Part shown: positions 1 to 8,336 of the stretch, one piece after another
How positions within the stretch are numbered: position 1 is the first letter of the stretch
Layout: each line of letters opens with the position of its first letter
Assembly (NCBI GenBank): GCA_965263485.1
Contig: CBDHHO010000004.1
Span: forward strand, 930,001-994,000
Origin: Haliotispira sp965263485
GTDB taxonomy: Bacteria > Spirochaetota > Spirochaetia > SP-2023
Direction: 5' to 3'
DNA: 64,000 nucleotides
Notes under the pieces: generated by a model
Database searches by the model: none
Seen by the model: only the letters and a program-made list of their open reading frames with translations
What the model was told of the DNA's origin: nothing
Made by a program: the position numbers and the translations under genes

Positions 1-34
1 TAAAAATCCCCATCATGTTCATTTTTAGAGGCTC
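1..34. repeat. Interspersed element, cut by window edge
   Basis: A right terminus (ATTTTTAGAGGCTCC) lies at 21-34. The sequence at 1-11 looks like the inner part of a left terminus, so this appears to be a minimal copy whose left end lies outside the window. It belongs to the TIR-bounded family described at 826-873 and elsewhere. Confidence 0.5.
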
Positions 35-136
35 CTTCCCTTTGTTACAGAGAATGGTCTGCGAACTATGTACAATACTCAATGGAAATCCATCTCTTAA
101 AGCCGTTGCTTTATTGTAGAGTAAGATAAAGCATTA

Positions 137-620
137 GGGAACCTCTAAAAATTCCCCACCACAGAAAGATGCTGCGCCAGACTTGATCTTTTCACGGAGC
201 AGCTTTGTCAGGAGAGGCAACAGGCTCTTGCTTAAAGGGAAGGTCGGGCCTTGGCCCCCGGCGCTTTTCCCTTGACAAAGAGCCCTCTTCTTGTAAAATC
301 CCGCCTTGCTCAGCGGGAGTGAACAGGGCTGTTTTCGCTTAAAAGGAACCCCTATAAAGGGCATCTCTAAAAATCCGCTCTCAATACCCGGTAGGCGGGC
401 TGCTGCCGAGTGGAAATCTTTCCTCCGGTGAATAGTGGTTTCGTCTACGGTGGGAATTGCAGAAAGGCTCTTACTGTTGCCAGTAAGACTTCTCCCAAGT
501 ATGCGCTCCAGCTTCACTTCCCTGCTGTTGCGAAAATCCTGCCCGTTCAGCATCAAAAGGCGGCTCAATTCCCCGAGCATTCAACAATTCTTGCAAAACG
601 GTACAGTCTCCGGAGGTGCC
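137..620. repeat. Degenerate interspersed elements, two in tandem
   Basis: A good left terminus (GGGAACCTCTAAAAATTCC) starts at 137. It is followed by the CCACCACAGAAAGATGCTGCGCCAG module and the GGAGCAGCTTTGTCA module. A second, poorer left end starts near 358 (GGGCATCTCTAAAAATCC) and leads into the module ending in GTTCAGCATCAAAAG near 560. Neither has a clear right terminus, so these are decayed copies. They fill the stretch before tRNA-Gln; no protein-coding gene is supported here. Confidence 0.6.
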
Positions 621-627
621 CCCATAA

Positions 628-699
628 TTCCCGATGGTGTAATTGGTAACACTACAGATTCTGGCTCTGTCGTTGGGGGTTCGAGTCCTCCTCGGGAAA
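628..699 (+). tRNA. tRNA-Gln (CTG)
   Basis: The sequence folds as a cloverleaf. The acceptor stem TTCCCGA/TCGGGAA is fully paired, the D stem is GTGT/ACAC, and the anticodon stem is ACAGA/TCTGT with loop TTCTGGC (anticodon CTG). The T arm has loop TTCGAGT. CCA is not encoded. The acceptor 3' strand is the first copy of a 12-bp tandem repeat that runs on downstream. Confidence 0.9.
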
Positions 700-735
700 T
701 TCCTCGGGAAATTCTTCGGGAAATTCTTCGGGAAT
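692..735 (+). repeat. 12-bp tandem repeat growing out of the tRNA-Gln acceptor
   Basis: The unit TCGGGAAATTCY occurs three times (692, 704, 716), followed by a partial fourth copy at 728. The first copy is the acceptor 3' strand plus discriminator base of tRNA-Gln, so the tRNA 3' end has been tandemly duplicated. Confidence 0.85.
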
Positions 736-825
736 TGAGGAAGTATGTACTCCCCTTCCTCTCCAAACACGCGATGCTGGGCTCCGGTGCCCCAGTCCGA
801 CTCCACGACTTAACCTGCCAATTAA

Positions 826-873
826 GGGCACCTCTAAAAATTCCAAATTCGCATGGAATTTTTAGAAGTACCC
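826..873. mobile_element. Minimal 48-bp MITE-like element
   Basis: This is almost only the two terminal inverted repeats: GGGCACCTCTAAAAATTCC on the left and GGAATTTTTAGAAGTACCC on the right, with about 10 bp between. It is flanked by the perfect 4-bp direct repeat TTAA (822-825 and 874-877). The right TTAA touches the first base of tRNA-Glu, so insertion happened exactly at the tRNA 5' boundary. Confidence 0.85.
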
Positions 874-877
874 TTAA

Positions 878-949
878 GGTCCCTTCGTCTAACGGTTAGG
901 ACAGGAGATTCTCATTCTTCAAATAGGGGTTCGATTCCCCTAGGGACTA
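878..949 (+). tRNA. tRNA-Glu (CTC)
   Basis: The cloverleaf has acceptor stem GGTCCCT/AGGGACT (first pair G-T), D arm GTCT...GGAC, anticodon loop TTCTCAT (anticodon CTC) and T arm AGGGG TTCGATT CCCCT. No CCA is encoded. The 5' end directly follows the target duplication of the element at 826-873, so any promoter lies in or beyond that element. Confidence 0.9.
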
Positions 950-989
950 TACTATAAAGCTATGTAAGTACATTTATTTAATAGCTTTA

Positions 990-1153
990 GGGAACCTCTA
1001 AAAATTCCAATTTCGCACCAGACTCGGTCTTTTTCACGGAGCAGCTTTGTCACGAAAGCCTTACCATACAGCAAAGTATGGCTCGGCTTCCGTTCCTCGC
1101 TGCCGCAAAAAATCCCTTCGTCTGGCATCAAAAGCGAATTTTTAGAGGTCCCC
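990..1153. mobile_element. MITE-like element, 164 bp, with TTTA duplication
   Basis: The left terminus is GGGAACCTCTAAAAATTCC and the right terminus is GAATTTTTAGAGGTCCCC. It is flanked by TTTA on both sides (986-989 and 1154-1157). The interior carries the GGAGCAGCTTTGTCA module and the hairpin CCATAC-AGCAAA-GTATGG. The element at 57081-57244 has the same length and is virtually identical apart from one base in the right end, which indicates recent movement. Confidence 0.9.
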
Positions 1154-1235
1154 TTTATACAATCGAACAGTCGCTGGTGGTTCCTGAATGGTTCCCAAAT
1201 GTCCAGACAACGCGAATTCATAGGATTTAGGCTCT

Positions 1236-1540
1236 TTTGCAGAGCTGACCGGGGCGGCGGAGCTGTCTCTGGCCGGGGAATTGCGGCCCGTCAAGCACGA
1301 GGATCTGCGCTTGCGCAGTGCGGCGCAAGGATGATGAGGGGGGAAGGGCTGGTGGAGGTAGAGATAGCCTTTGGCCGGGCCTATGTGTTGAAGGCGATGA
1401 AGCCCTATGGCCTTGTTTCCAAACCGAAGAGCAGGTCGGCCGAAGCCGCACGTTCGGGTTCCGACATCCAACTAATGCGTCGCGCTCAGATCGACGAAGT
1501 CTTACACCTGTGTTTTCCGTCAGCCCCGGCCGCCGTCTGA
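1236..1540 (+). pseudogene. Decayed radA-like 3' end
   Basis: One frame (from about 1257) reads AAELSLAGELRPV and continues with the spacing R..SAAQG. This matches the RadA/Sms C-terminal motif (GEVGLAGEIRPV followed by R..EAA..G) in order and spacing. The frame then hits a stop near 1335. A second frame stays open to 1540 and ends in RAQIDEVLHLCFP, reminiscent of the RadA terminal segment. The 5' part is missing behind the element at 990-1153. RadA processes recombination intermediates; this copy should be non-functional. The call rests on a short motif match. Confidence 0.4.
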
Positions 1541-1586
1541 GAGAAGGAACGAGCCCCGCTGGACTCTTCTTCTTTTCGAAGAAATA

Positions 1587-1620
1587 ACAAGGGGTCTTAA
1601 CTAGTCAAGACCCCTTGTTT
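1587..1620 (+). terminator. Strong intrinsic terminator
   Basis: A perfect 13-bp stem (AACAAGGGGTCTT paired with AAGACCCCTTGTT) with an 8-nt loop is followed by a T run on the plus strand. It lies 46 bp after the stop of the radA-like remnant, supporting a genuine gene 3' end there. Confidence 0.85.
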
Positions 1621-1638
1621 TATATTGATATTCTTTCA

Positions 1639-1867
1639 GGGGCACCTCTAAAAATTCCAATTCCGCGCTGAATCGCGATCTTGTTGCCGAATAGCTTCGT
1701 CTGCAAAAAAAAAGCTTGCAGGCTCTTTGCTGCGCACGGCCTGCTATTTCTCCAATACTGTGCCAGCTCGCATTGGAGCATACAACAAAGTATGCTTCGG
1801 CTTCACTTCCTCACTATCGGCAAAATCTCGCTGATTCAGCATCAAAAGCGAATTTTTAGAGGTCCCC
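1639..1867. mobile_element. MITE-like element, 229 bp
   Basis: Left end GGGGCACCTCTAAAAATTCC, right end GCGAATTTTTAGAGGTCCCC. The flanking bases are TTCA and TTGA, a 4-bp duplication with one mismatch. The interior carries the TGAATCGCGATCTTGTTGCCGA module, the TTGCTGCGCACGGCCTGC module and the hairpin GCATAC-AACAAA-GTATGC, whose closing pair is G-C where other copies have C-G. Confidence 0.85.
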
Positions 1868-1868
1868 T

Positions 1869-2190
1869 TGAGACTAAATTCACGGCCATCCCTGAGATCC
1901 GCTTTCGCTTCAAATCGATTAATCAGTAGTCGAAGCTCCGCCAGACCTCCCATATTCAGCCAACTGTTGACCGGATGAGCATACGATCCCCAACCCCAAT
2001 TTTGATGGGGCTTATCTTCCCATCTTTGAGATCTCCGGCTTTTGTGCCGGAGGAATCCTGAATTTCTCCCTTTCCCTGCAAAGAACCGCCGCCACCGTTG
2101 GCAAAGATGCTGATCGGACCTCTTTCTTGATCGGCCAAAGCTCCGCCCAGCAGTAGAAACAATCCCAAGATCAGGATTTTACAGACATAA
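1869..2190 (-). pseudogene. Decayed gene for a small secreted protein
   Basis: On the minus strand the reading starts without a start codon in a signal-peptide-like stretch (KILILGLFLLLGGALADQE). It continues through a Gly-rich segment (ISIFANGGGGSLQGKGEIQD) and stops near 1956. A shifted frame then continues as NMGGLAELRLLINRFEAKADL until the next element. Both ends abut interspersed elements (1639-1867 and 2191-2344), so this looks like an exported-protein gene broken by insertions and one frameshift. No family recognised. Confidence 0.5.
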
Positions 2191-2344
2191 GGGGACCTCT
2201 AAAAATTCGCTCTTCTTGCGAAGCTATTTTGGAGCGAGGAAGTGAAGCTGAAGAATATTTTGTTGTATTGTAAGGCTTTACTGACAAAGCTGTTCGTTTC
2301 AAAAGAGCGAGCAAGAGCGCAGAATGGAATTTTTAGAGGTTCCC
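2191..2344. mobile_element. MITE-like element, 154 bp, with ATAA duplication
   Basis: Left end GGGGACCTCTAAAAATTCG, right end GGAATTTTTAGAGGTTCCC. It is flanked by ATAA at 2187-2190 and 2345-2348. The interior is the module TCTTCTTGCGAAGCTATT...GAAACGAACAGC in one orientation. The same module is inverted in the copies at 13676, 49477 and the window end. Confidence 0.9.
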
Positions 2345-2419
2345 ATAAGTTGTCGCGGCCGGGGTCACTTTGCTGTGCGCTGGCGCAGCATGGGAGAACG
2401 GGGGAAGGCCGGAAAGAGA

Positions 2420-2520
2420 AGGAGAAGAAATGGGCGCAAAAACACCGCAGAAAAGAAAATTTCCTGCGGTATAGCGTTAATTTTGGGGTTTTCCGGCGGG
2501 TTAGGCGATGAGCGATGTCC
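2420..2520 (-). pseudogene. Relic of a lipoprotein gene leader and start
   Basis: Read on the minus strand, this resembles the sequence just before and over the start of the lipoprotein gene at 50298. It has the same CCGCAGGAAATTTTCTTTTC hairpin arm, then a T run, then TTGCGCCCATT followed by codons for hydrophobic residues. One GATGAGC heptamer is nearby. No open lipoprotein frame follows. I read it as a leftover of a third member of that lipoprotein family. The rest of 2345-2624 holds nothing else recognisable. Confidence 0.4.
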
Positions 2521-2624
2521 GAACCGCCTCTCGCAGGCTCCATGTCATCACCATATCACCACTACCTCGCTTTGCCAATAAAATCCTAATACAGGCAGGT
2601 TCACAATGCCCAGACTCAACTTCA

Positions 2625-2977
2625 GGGAACCTCTAAAAATTCCCCACCACAGAAAGATGCTGCGCCAGACTCGGTTTTTTTCACGGAGCAGCTTTGTCAT
2701 GAGAAGCCGCAGGCTCTTGCTGCGCACGGCCTGCATTTTCTCCCATGCGGAAGCATGCGAGCCTATACCATACAACAAAGTATGGCTCGGCTTCCGTTCC
2801 TCGCTGCCGCAAAAAAGGAAGGTCGGCCCTGGCTCTGCCCGGCCCTCCCCCGGTTCTCCAATGCTGCGCCAGCTCGCATCGGAGCCTTCGTCTGGCATCA
2901 AAACGCGGTACAATCGCTGCGGCGAAGCAGAGCGATTGTACAATTCTCGCGAAGCGATACCATTTTTAGAGGTCCCC
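2625..2977. mobile_element. MITE-like element, 353 bp, with TTCA duplication
   Basis: This is the longest intact copy. Left end GGGAACCTCTAAAAATTCC, right end CATTTTTAGAGGTCCCC, with TTCA direct repeats at 2621-2624 and 2978-2981. Nearly all interior modules of the family are present. One is an 11-bp perfect hairpin (2908-2918 with 2931-2941, GTACAATCGCT/AGCGATTGTAC). Another is a single unit of the sequence amplified in the array at 12332-12958. Confidence 0.9.
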
Positions 2978-3151
2978 TTCAGAGCCTTTGACGAAAACAG
3001 CCCCTTGGCAAGTTTCGAATTCTCTGCCCCGGAATTTGAATCGTCCTTGGCGGTGAATGGGCAGGATTGCCTGTTATACAGCAAAGCACACTTCACCTTT
3101 CCGCCTACAGCCCCGCGGCCCTGGAGAGCCCGGTCGCTCGGGGAAGGTTGA

Positions 3152-4153
3152 ATGAACGGGCTCCGGCGCAGGAAACAATGGCTGCCTCTGCAAGATTATC
3201 TCAGAGCAGCTTCCCACCCTTCGCTGCACCCCCGCTCAGCCCTGCATCATTTTTTGCGCAGCAGCGAATGGCAGCACCTGCACTTGAGTTCGCTGTTTGT
3301 GGCCCAGCAGCACGAGACTGCCAAGCAGCAGCAGTTATTCCATGCAGAACAGCTGGCCGCGCGATGCCGGGCCTTTGCCCAAGGCACGCGGGATCTTCAG
3401 ACAGCCGCCGGAGAGCCGGAGAGCGGCATGGCAGCCTTGCTGCTGTGGACCGAACGAGGGCGCCTGCTCTTTGACAGCCTGGCACTGCGCAACTCCCTGA
3501 AGGCCTCTCCCTGTGAAGAGCCACTCTCGCCTCTGGCGGTCCAGGAACTCAAACGTTTGCTCAGGCGCCATGTCACCAGGCAATTTATTGGCACTAAAAG
3601 CCATTATGAGTTTCTGTGCAGCTGCTATGATTTCTCGTTTGAAGCCCGCGAGTATTGGATGATGGTGCGCAAAGCCCGCCCTCCGGCGGCGGAGCAGTGC
3701 AAAGTGTACAGCCTGCCCTCCGGGTTGAAACTGCTGAGACTGCGAACAGAGCATTACGCACGGTTGCTACCGCTAGAGCAAGCCTACTATGCCGAGGAAG
3801 TGTTGCAGGAGGAGCTCGCGCCCGGGCCCTTGCTGCAGGCACTGGAACAACAGTGTGCCCGACGCCTTGAGCAGTTTTTACAGTATGGCATATTCGAAAG
3901 CGATGAGCTGGTGGCCCGGGCCATGATCAACGCCTATGGCCTCTACTATTGGCAGATTGGCGGCCTTTACACGGTGCCACGCTGGCGCGGCCAAGGGCTG
4001 GGAGACTACCTGCTGCACAGGCTCTGCGGGACCATCGAAGAGTCGGGACGCCGAGCCATGTTGTTTGTGCGCCCGGAGAATGACCGCGCTCTGCGGCTCT
4101 ACGCCAAAAATTCGTTTGAGACCTTGGATCGGATGGTGATCGCACCGTGCTAG
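3152..4153 (+). CDS. GNAT family N-acetyltransferase
   Basis: The protein has 333 residues. The last third carries the GNAT acetyl-CoA fold: IGGLYTVPRWRGQGLGDYLL near residues 270-290 contains the V-x-x-x-x-R-G-x-G-x-G pyrophosphate-binding loop. The tail VRPENDRALRLYAKNSFE matches the motif-B N-x-x-A-x-x-x-Y pattern. The N-terminal 200 residues are not recognised and may select the acceptor. It should transfer an acetyl group from acetyl-CoA to an unknown amine in the cytoplasm. It converges on fucI, whose stop is 4 bp away, and no partner gene indicates the substrate. The ATG is preceded by GGGGAAGG. Confidence 0.8.
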   Translation: MNGLRRRKQWLPLQDYLRAASHPSLHPRSALHHFLRSSEWQHLHLSSLFVAQQHETAKQQQLFHAEQLAARCRAFAQGTRDLQTAAGEPESGMAALLLWTERGRLLFDSLALRNSLKASPCEEPLSPLAVQELKRLLRRHVTRQFIGTKSHYEFLCSCYDFSFEAREYWMMVRKARPPAAEQCKVYSLPSGLKLLRLRTEHYARLLPLEQAYYAEEVLQEELAPGPLLQALEQQCARRLEQFLQYGIFESDELVARAMINAYGLYYWQIGGLYTVPRWRGQGLGDYLLHRLCGTIEESGRRAMLFVRPENDRALRLYAKNSFETLDRMVIAPC

Positions 4154-4157
4154 CTTT

Positions 4158-5945
4158 CTAATTCCTCACCTTGCCATACAGAGGCCCCAGCGTTCGGCAA
4201 GCCCGAAAGTCGGCACCTTCGGGCTCCCGCGTACCGAAGGCACTCCACATCTTCGGCCGGAAAATCCGTTCCTGTGGCACGTTGTGCAGGGCCACCGGAA
4301 TGCGCAGCATCGCCGCCAGCGCCAAGTAGAGGTGGCCGATATGCCCGTAGGTAAAGGAGCCGTGGTTGGCACCCCAGTTATTCATCACCGAATAGACATC
4401 GGTAAAGGCTCCCTGACCCGTCAGCCCGGGAACAAACCAGGTAGTGGGCCAGCTCGGGTCGGTGATCGCATTGAGCCTCTCGTGGATTTCAGGGGCGATT
4501 TTGACCGAAAAGCCTTCTGCTACCTGCAATACCGGCCCCAGTTCCTTGACGAGGTTGATGCGCACCAAGGTCAGGGGCATTTCGGCATCGGTCAGGAAGC
4601 AGGACGAAAAACCGCCGCCGCGAAAGTATTCATAATTGGCCGCAGGCCAAGTGGTCGCCTCCAGGCAGGCTTCGGCTTCCTCCGGGCGAATGTCCCAGAA
4701 GGCTTTCATGCAGGGCTGATCTTGTGGATCGCGCAACTTTCCAGTGGCATCCAGCGAGGCCGAGCCGGAGTTGATCAGGTGGATGATCCCATTGGCGGCC
4801 TTGCCGCTGAGTTGTTTGCCGGTGGCTTGTTCTACGGCTGAGGGGCTCCAATAGGTACGTACGTCGGCAAAGACCTGGGCCTGATTGGAGAGCAGGTGCC
4901 CGAACAGCATCGAGATGCCGTTCAGGTGGTCGTTTTCGGTAGCGATGACAAAGGCTTCACGGATGCCGTTCCAGTCAAACGAGGAGTTGAGTATGGCTTC
5001 TGCAAAGTCGCCGTTGGGCATGTAGTCGGTCCAGTGGCGCTGGCCCTGAAAGCCTCCGACAACGGCGTTGTGGCCTTCGGCTTCTTCGACATAGCCCAAA
5101 GCCGCCAAGCGCGGATTACCGACCATCAGATCGCGGATAATCAGCGTCATTTTGACAACGGTTTGCCATTCGGCTTCTTTTTGGGAACCGCTGCGCTGCT
5201 TTTTGTTGAAGTCTTTGCCTTCCAGGCACTTGGCCTTGGTCCAGGCCAAGGCCTTTTCATACTCTTCCGGGTCGTAAATATTGTGCTCTAAACGGCGTTT
5301 GATTTCGCTCATGTCGACAAATTCTGTGCGCATTCCCAAGTAGTCGTGCAGAAATTCGACGTTGACCATTGAGCCGGCAATGCCCATCGATACTGAGCCC
5401 AGCGAGAGATAGCTTTTACCTTTCATGTGGGCTGTGGCCAGACCCGCCTGGGCAAAGCACAGCAGTTTCTGCTGTACATCGTAGGGAATGCTGGTGTCAT
5501 CGGGCTGCTGAACTTCGCTGCCATAGATGCCAAAGGCCGGTATTCCCAGCTGATCGTGGGCTGCCAGGGCGGCTGCCAGATAGACTGCTCCGGGACGCGC
5601 TGTGCCGTTGAAGCCCCAGATGGCTTTGGGTATGCCTTCGCTCATGTCGATGGTTTCGGTGCCGTAACACCAGCAGGGAGTCACGGTAATCGACAGGCCG
5701 ACGTTCTGGTCCCGAAACTGTTGTTCGCAACGCGCGGCTTCGGCCACGCCGCCAATGCAGCTTTCTGAGACGATACATTGGACTTTCTCGCCGCCGGGGT
5801 GGCACAGCCTGCTCTCCAGAAACTGACGCAGGCTCAGGGCCATGCCCATGGTGCGTTCTTCCAATGATTCGCGGACTCCGCCGCGCCGTCCGTCGATGGC
5901 GGGACGGATGCCTATCCGGGGCAATTTGCCGTTGAGTCGGTACAT
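4158..5945 (-). CDS. fucI: L-fucose isomerase
   Basis: Interconverts L-fucose and L-fuculose, first step of fucose catabolism; Mn-dependent and cytoplasmic. At 595 residues it is the usual FucI length and opens with the typical LPRIGIRPAIDGRRGGVRESLE. The catalytic Glu337 (in ATEND) and Asp361 (in FADVRTYW) fall at the same numbers as in the E. coli enzyme. A metal-ligand histidine lies in NNWGANHGSFTYGHIG. AAGGAG precedes the ATG. The neighbouring large glycoside hydrolase-like gene on the same strand suggests use of fucosylated glycans, but no fuculokinase or aldolase is in the window. Confidence 0.97.
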   Translation of the reverse strand: MYRLNGKLPRIGIRPAIDGRRGGVRESLEERTMGMALSLRQFLESRLCHPGGEKVQCIVSESCIGGVAEAARCEQQFRDQNVGLSITVTPCWCYGTETIDMSEGIPKAIWGFNGTARPGAVYLAAALAAHDQLGIPAFGIYGSEVQQPDDTSIPYDVQQKLLCFAQAGLATAHMKGKSYLSLGSVSMGIAGSMVNVEFLHDYLGMRTEFVDMSEIKRRLEHNIYDPEEYEKALAWTKAKCLEGKDFNKKQRSGSQKEAEWQTVVKMTLIIRDLMVGNPRLAALGYVEEAEGHNAVVGGFQGQRHWTDYMPNGDFAEAILNSSFDWNGIREAFVIATENDHLNGISMLFGHLLSNQAQVFADVRTYWSPSAVEQATGKQLSGKAANGIIHLINSGSASLDATGKLRDPQDQPCMKAFWDIRPEEAEACLEATTWPAANYEYFRGGGFSSCFLTDAEMPLTLVRINLVKELGPVLQVAEGFSVKIAPEIHERLNAITDPSWPTTWFVPGLTGQGAFTDVYSVMNNWGANHGSFTYGHIGHLYLALAAMLRIPVALHNVPQERIFRPKMWSAFGTREPEGADFRACRTLGPLYGKVRN

Positions 5946-5994
5946 TGTGTTTCTCCTTGTGGTTGTTCTTCAAAGTTGCAGCTTTTTTACATGA

Positions 5995-6215
5995 GGGCAC
6001 CTCTAAAAATTCCAATTCCGCGCTGAATCGCAATCTTGTTGCCGAATAAAGATTCTGCCTTGCGGCAGGATTTGTAGCGAATGGCCCGCTTCGCCCCGCC
6101 GTTCGCTACCGTCAGCAAAGCCTTACCATACAACAAAGTATGCTTCAGCTTCACTTCCTCGCTATCGGCAAAATCTCGCTGATTCAGCATCAAAAGCGAA
6201 TTTTTAGAGGTCCCC
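5995..6215. mobile_element. MITE-like element, 221 bp, with ATGA duplication
   Basis: Left end GGGCACCTCTAAAAATTCC, right end GCGAATTTTTAGAGGTCCCC, flanked by ATGA at 5991-5994 and 6216-6219. The interior includes an inverted repeat around GCCTTGCGGCAGGATTTGTAGCG. It matches the element at 49865-50086 in opposite orientation. It lies between fucI and the hydrolase gene, about 50 bp upstream of the fucI start. Confidence 0.9.
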
Positions 6216-6246
6216 ATGAGGGAATCTTTCAAACCCGATTCGCGAG

Positions 6247-8271
6247 CTACTGATACTCCAAGACCAGTAAACCGTGAATCGTAAACTCCGGCACAGAAAT
6301 CTTGAGATAGTCGCCCTCAGAGCTGTAACGGAGTTCTTCGCCAGTCTGCGCCAGGAAAATACGGTGGACTTTTTTGTCCGGCAGCCGTAATTCAATCGTT
6401 GTGTTGGTCAGTGTGACCCGGTCTTCGATAATTTCAATATCCCCCTGCTTGCGAATGTTTGCATACAGCAGGTGAATCAATACTCGCTGCTCTTGCCTAT
6501 TGACAAATACCCGCGCCGCTGAGGGCAGATTCGTTCTGACTTGGAGACCAGCCAGCAGATGCCGCAGGGCACCGCGAAAGAGAAACTTCAGTAGCGGTTG
6601 CCCCGTCTGGTGGAATTCGGAGAAGACCGGGTGGGCGAAATAGACCCAATTATTGCCGGCAAATACAGCTCCATATAAATCTTGTTTCGCTTCATCCCAG
6701 ACATAAGGTGTGTGTCTGTGCGAACAGAAATGCTCCCAGCTGCGCTGGAAATACGGGTTCAGAATATGGCTGACAACCCTGAGATCGGTAGAGCGGGGCC
6801 TCACCAACAGAGCCTTGCGGTACATCACAAAGGGGCTCTCCCATAAATCCCTGTCCCAGTGCCGCAGCTCCGAATCGAGCTGCATGTAATTGGGCGCATA
6901 TTCGGTCATCCGGCCCGCAGTCTCCAAGCCCCAATTCATGGCAAAGCCATCTCGCTGAACAGTCAGGCCCGAAACCCCGCTGGCAATGATCTTTCCGCCT
7001 TGTTCTGCGTAGTCGTGCAGTTTTTTTGCCAGTGGGGTGTCCAGCAAAATGGAGTCGGGTAGTATCAGCACTTTGTAGGGAGCAAGGTCCGCCTCCGCAT
7101 CAACTACAGCAAATGTCTGATGTTCTTGCAAAAGCATGCGGGCGCAGCCGGAATCACTACCCCGGTCACATTCGGCCTCTCTCGATGTCTGGTGGTAGTT
7201 GTTGATCGCTTCTTCGGAGAGTATGGCTATCTCGGCCAGAGGTTTTGCGTCTTCCACATAGCATTCAAGCTCTTTCACCTTGCGATAGGCACTGCCTATC
7301 AGCTGGTAGGTCGAGTGATCTATTTTGCCCGAAGGGTGCAGCTGGTCTCCAATGGAGCAGCGGGCACCCATGGCCAACATTTGAGCGGTCTCATACTCCA
7401 AGGCTTCCGGTCTTTTGAAGCCGCCAAACTCACCCCACGTAGTGTGGAATTTGCCTGTCATTCCCAGGAATTTCTTCGATTTGGTGCTGACGTAGGCCGC
7501 CGACACGGGGAAGTGGTCATAGCCCCAGCCGCCGGTAGGGAGAGATTCCAGCTCCAAGTGACTATAAGGCTCCAGCAGCTCATCTCTGCCCTTAAATACA
7601 TGGCCTGAATTATAAATAATACGCAGTTCAGGGTATTTGCTCCACAGAGTCTCAGAACATCTGGTCATAAAATCTAAGGCAGCATCGAAATAGTGCTTCT
7701 TGCGATCAACCGGGTTTTCGCAATCCAGACCCTTTTCCTGTATATCTCTCAGGCACTGAGGACAAAGGCATTGATTATTGCTGCCGCCGAGTACGATGTC
7801 GAAAAACAGTCCTTCGACCTGTGGATAGAGTTCCATAACTTCCAGCGCATTGCGGATGACTAAGTCCTGATATCCCTGGTGATTGATGCACAAGGTAAAC
7901 CAGCGCGCCTCCAAAGGGGAGAAGTCGCTATTGCCGTGTTCGACCATGCGCCATTCGGGGTGTTCGCGCGCAGTTTTGTTATCCCATTGCACGGTGATGT
8001 ATACAGGTGTAGCAATACCGTGCTTGTGACAGGCTTCAATCATTTCTCCCAGCAGGTCCGGGCGTTCGAGGTGAGGGTGGGGGGCAAATATTTGGGATGG
8101 ATAATAGGCCCAGCCGTGATGCCCTCTGGCAAAAAGGGTAATGGAATTGATGTGGGCACGGACCAAGGTTTCTACGAACTCTGCTGGGTTAAATGCAGCG
8201 CCGATGCCCGGGATTTGTCCTGAAGTATGAAAATCCAAGTGGACTTGGCGGAATGGTAAATCGTTTCTCAT
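6247..8271 (-). CDS. Glycoside hydrolase-like protein (hypothetical glycosyl hydrolase 6 / trimerization-domain type)
   Basis: About 674 residues. The N-terminal half is a TIM-barrel-like domain with HLDFHTSG, ITLFARGHHGWAYYP, VYITVQWDN and LFFDIVLGG, typical of the GHL6/alpha-amylase-superfamily hydrolases often paired with a beta-galactosidase-type trimerization domain. The middle (VLILPDSILLDTPLAKKLHDY...GGKIIASG) resembles that trimerization (class I amidotransferase-like) domain. The C-terminus is beta-rich. No signal peptide, so likely cytoplasmic. I chose ATG at 8271 (MRNDLPFRQVHLDF); the frame is open further upstream but runs into a repeat. Next to fucI, an alpha-L-fucosidase-like role is plausible but inferred. 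Confidence 0.8.
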   Translation of the reverse strand: MRNDLPFRQVHLDFHTSGQIPGIGAAFNPAEFVETLVRAHINSITLFARGHHGWAYYPSQIFAPHPHLERPDLLGEMIEACHKHGIATPVYITVQWDNKTAREHPEWRMVEHGNSDFSPLEARWFTLCINHQGYQDLVIRNALEVMELYPQVEGLFFDIVLGGSNNQCLCPQCLRDIQEKGLDCENPVDRKKHYFDAALDFMTRCSETLWSKYPELRIIYNSGHVFKGRDELLEPYSHLELESLPTGGWGYDHFPVSAAYVSTKSKKFLGMTGKFHTTWGEFGGFKRPEALEYETAQMLAMGARCSIGDQLHPSGKIDHSTYQLIGSAYRKVKELECYVEDAKPLAEIAILSEEAINNYHQTSREAECDRGSDSGCARMLLQEHQTFAVVDAEADLAPYKVLILPDSILLDTPLAKKLHDYAEQGGKIIASGVSGLTVQRDGFAMNWGLETAGRMTEYAPNYMQLDSELRHWDRDLWESPFVMYRKALLVRPRSTDLRVVSHILNPYFQRSWEHFCSHRHTPYVWDEAKQDLYGAVFAGNNWVYFAHPVFSEFHQTGQPLLKFLFRGALRHLLAGLQVRTNLPSAARVFVNRQEQRVLIHLLYANIRKQGDIEIIEDRVTLTNTTIELRLPDKKVHRIFLAQTGEELRYSSEGDYLKISVPEFTIHGLLVLEYQ

Positions 8272-8336
8272 CTGTAATGATTCCAATACATTTATTAAGA
8301 TAGCTTGCCGAAGGCGTACCTGGTACTGTAACGTTA

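Noticed and set aside
1199..1620. Possible structured RNA (tmRNA, RNase P RNA or SRP RNA) before the terminator
   Set aside because: None of the conserved cores of these RNAs is visible on either strand; the RadA-type peptide motif explains the GC-rich stretch better.
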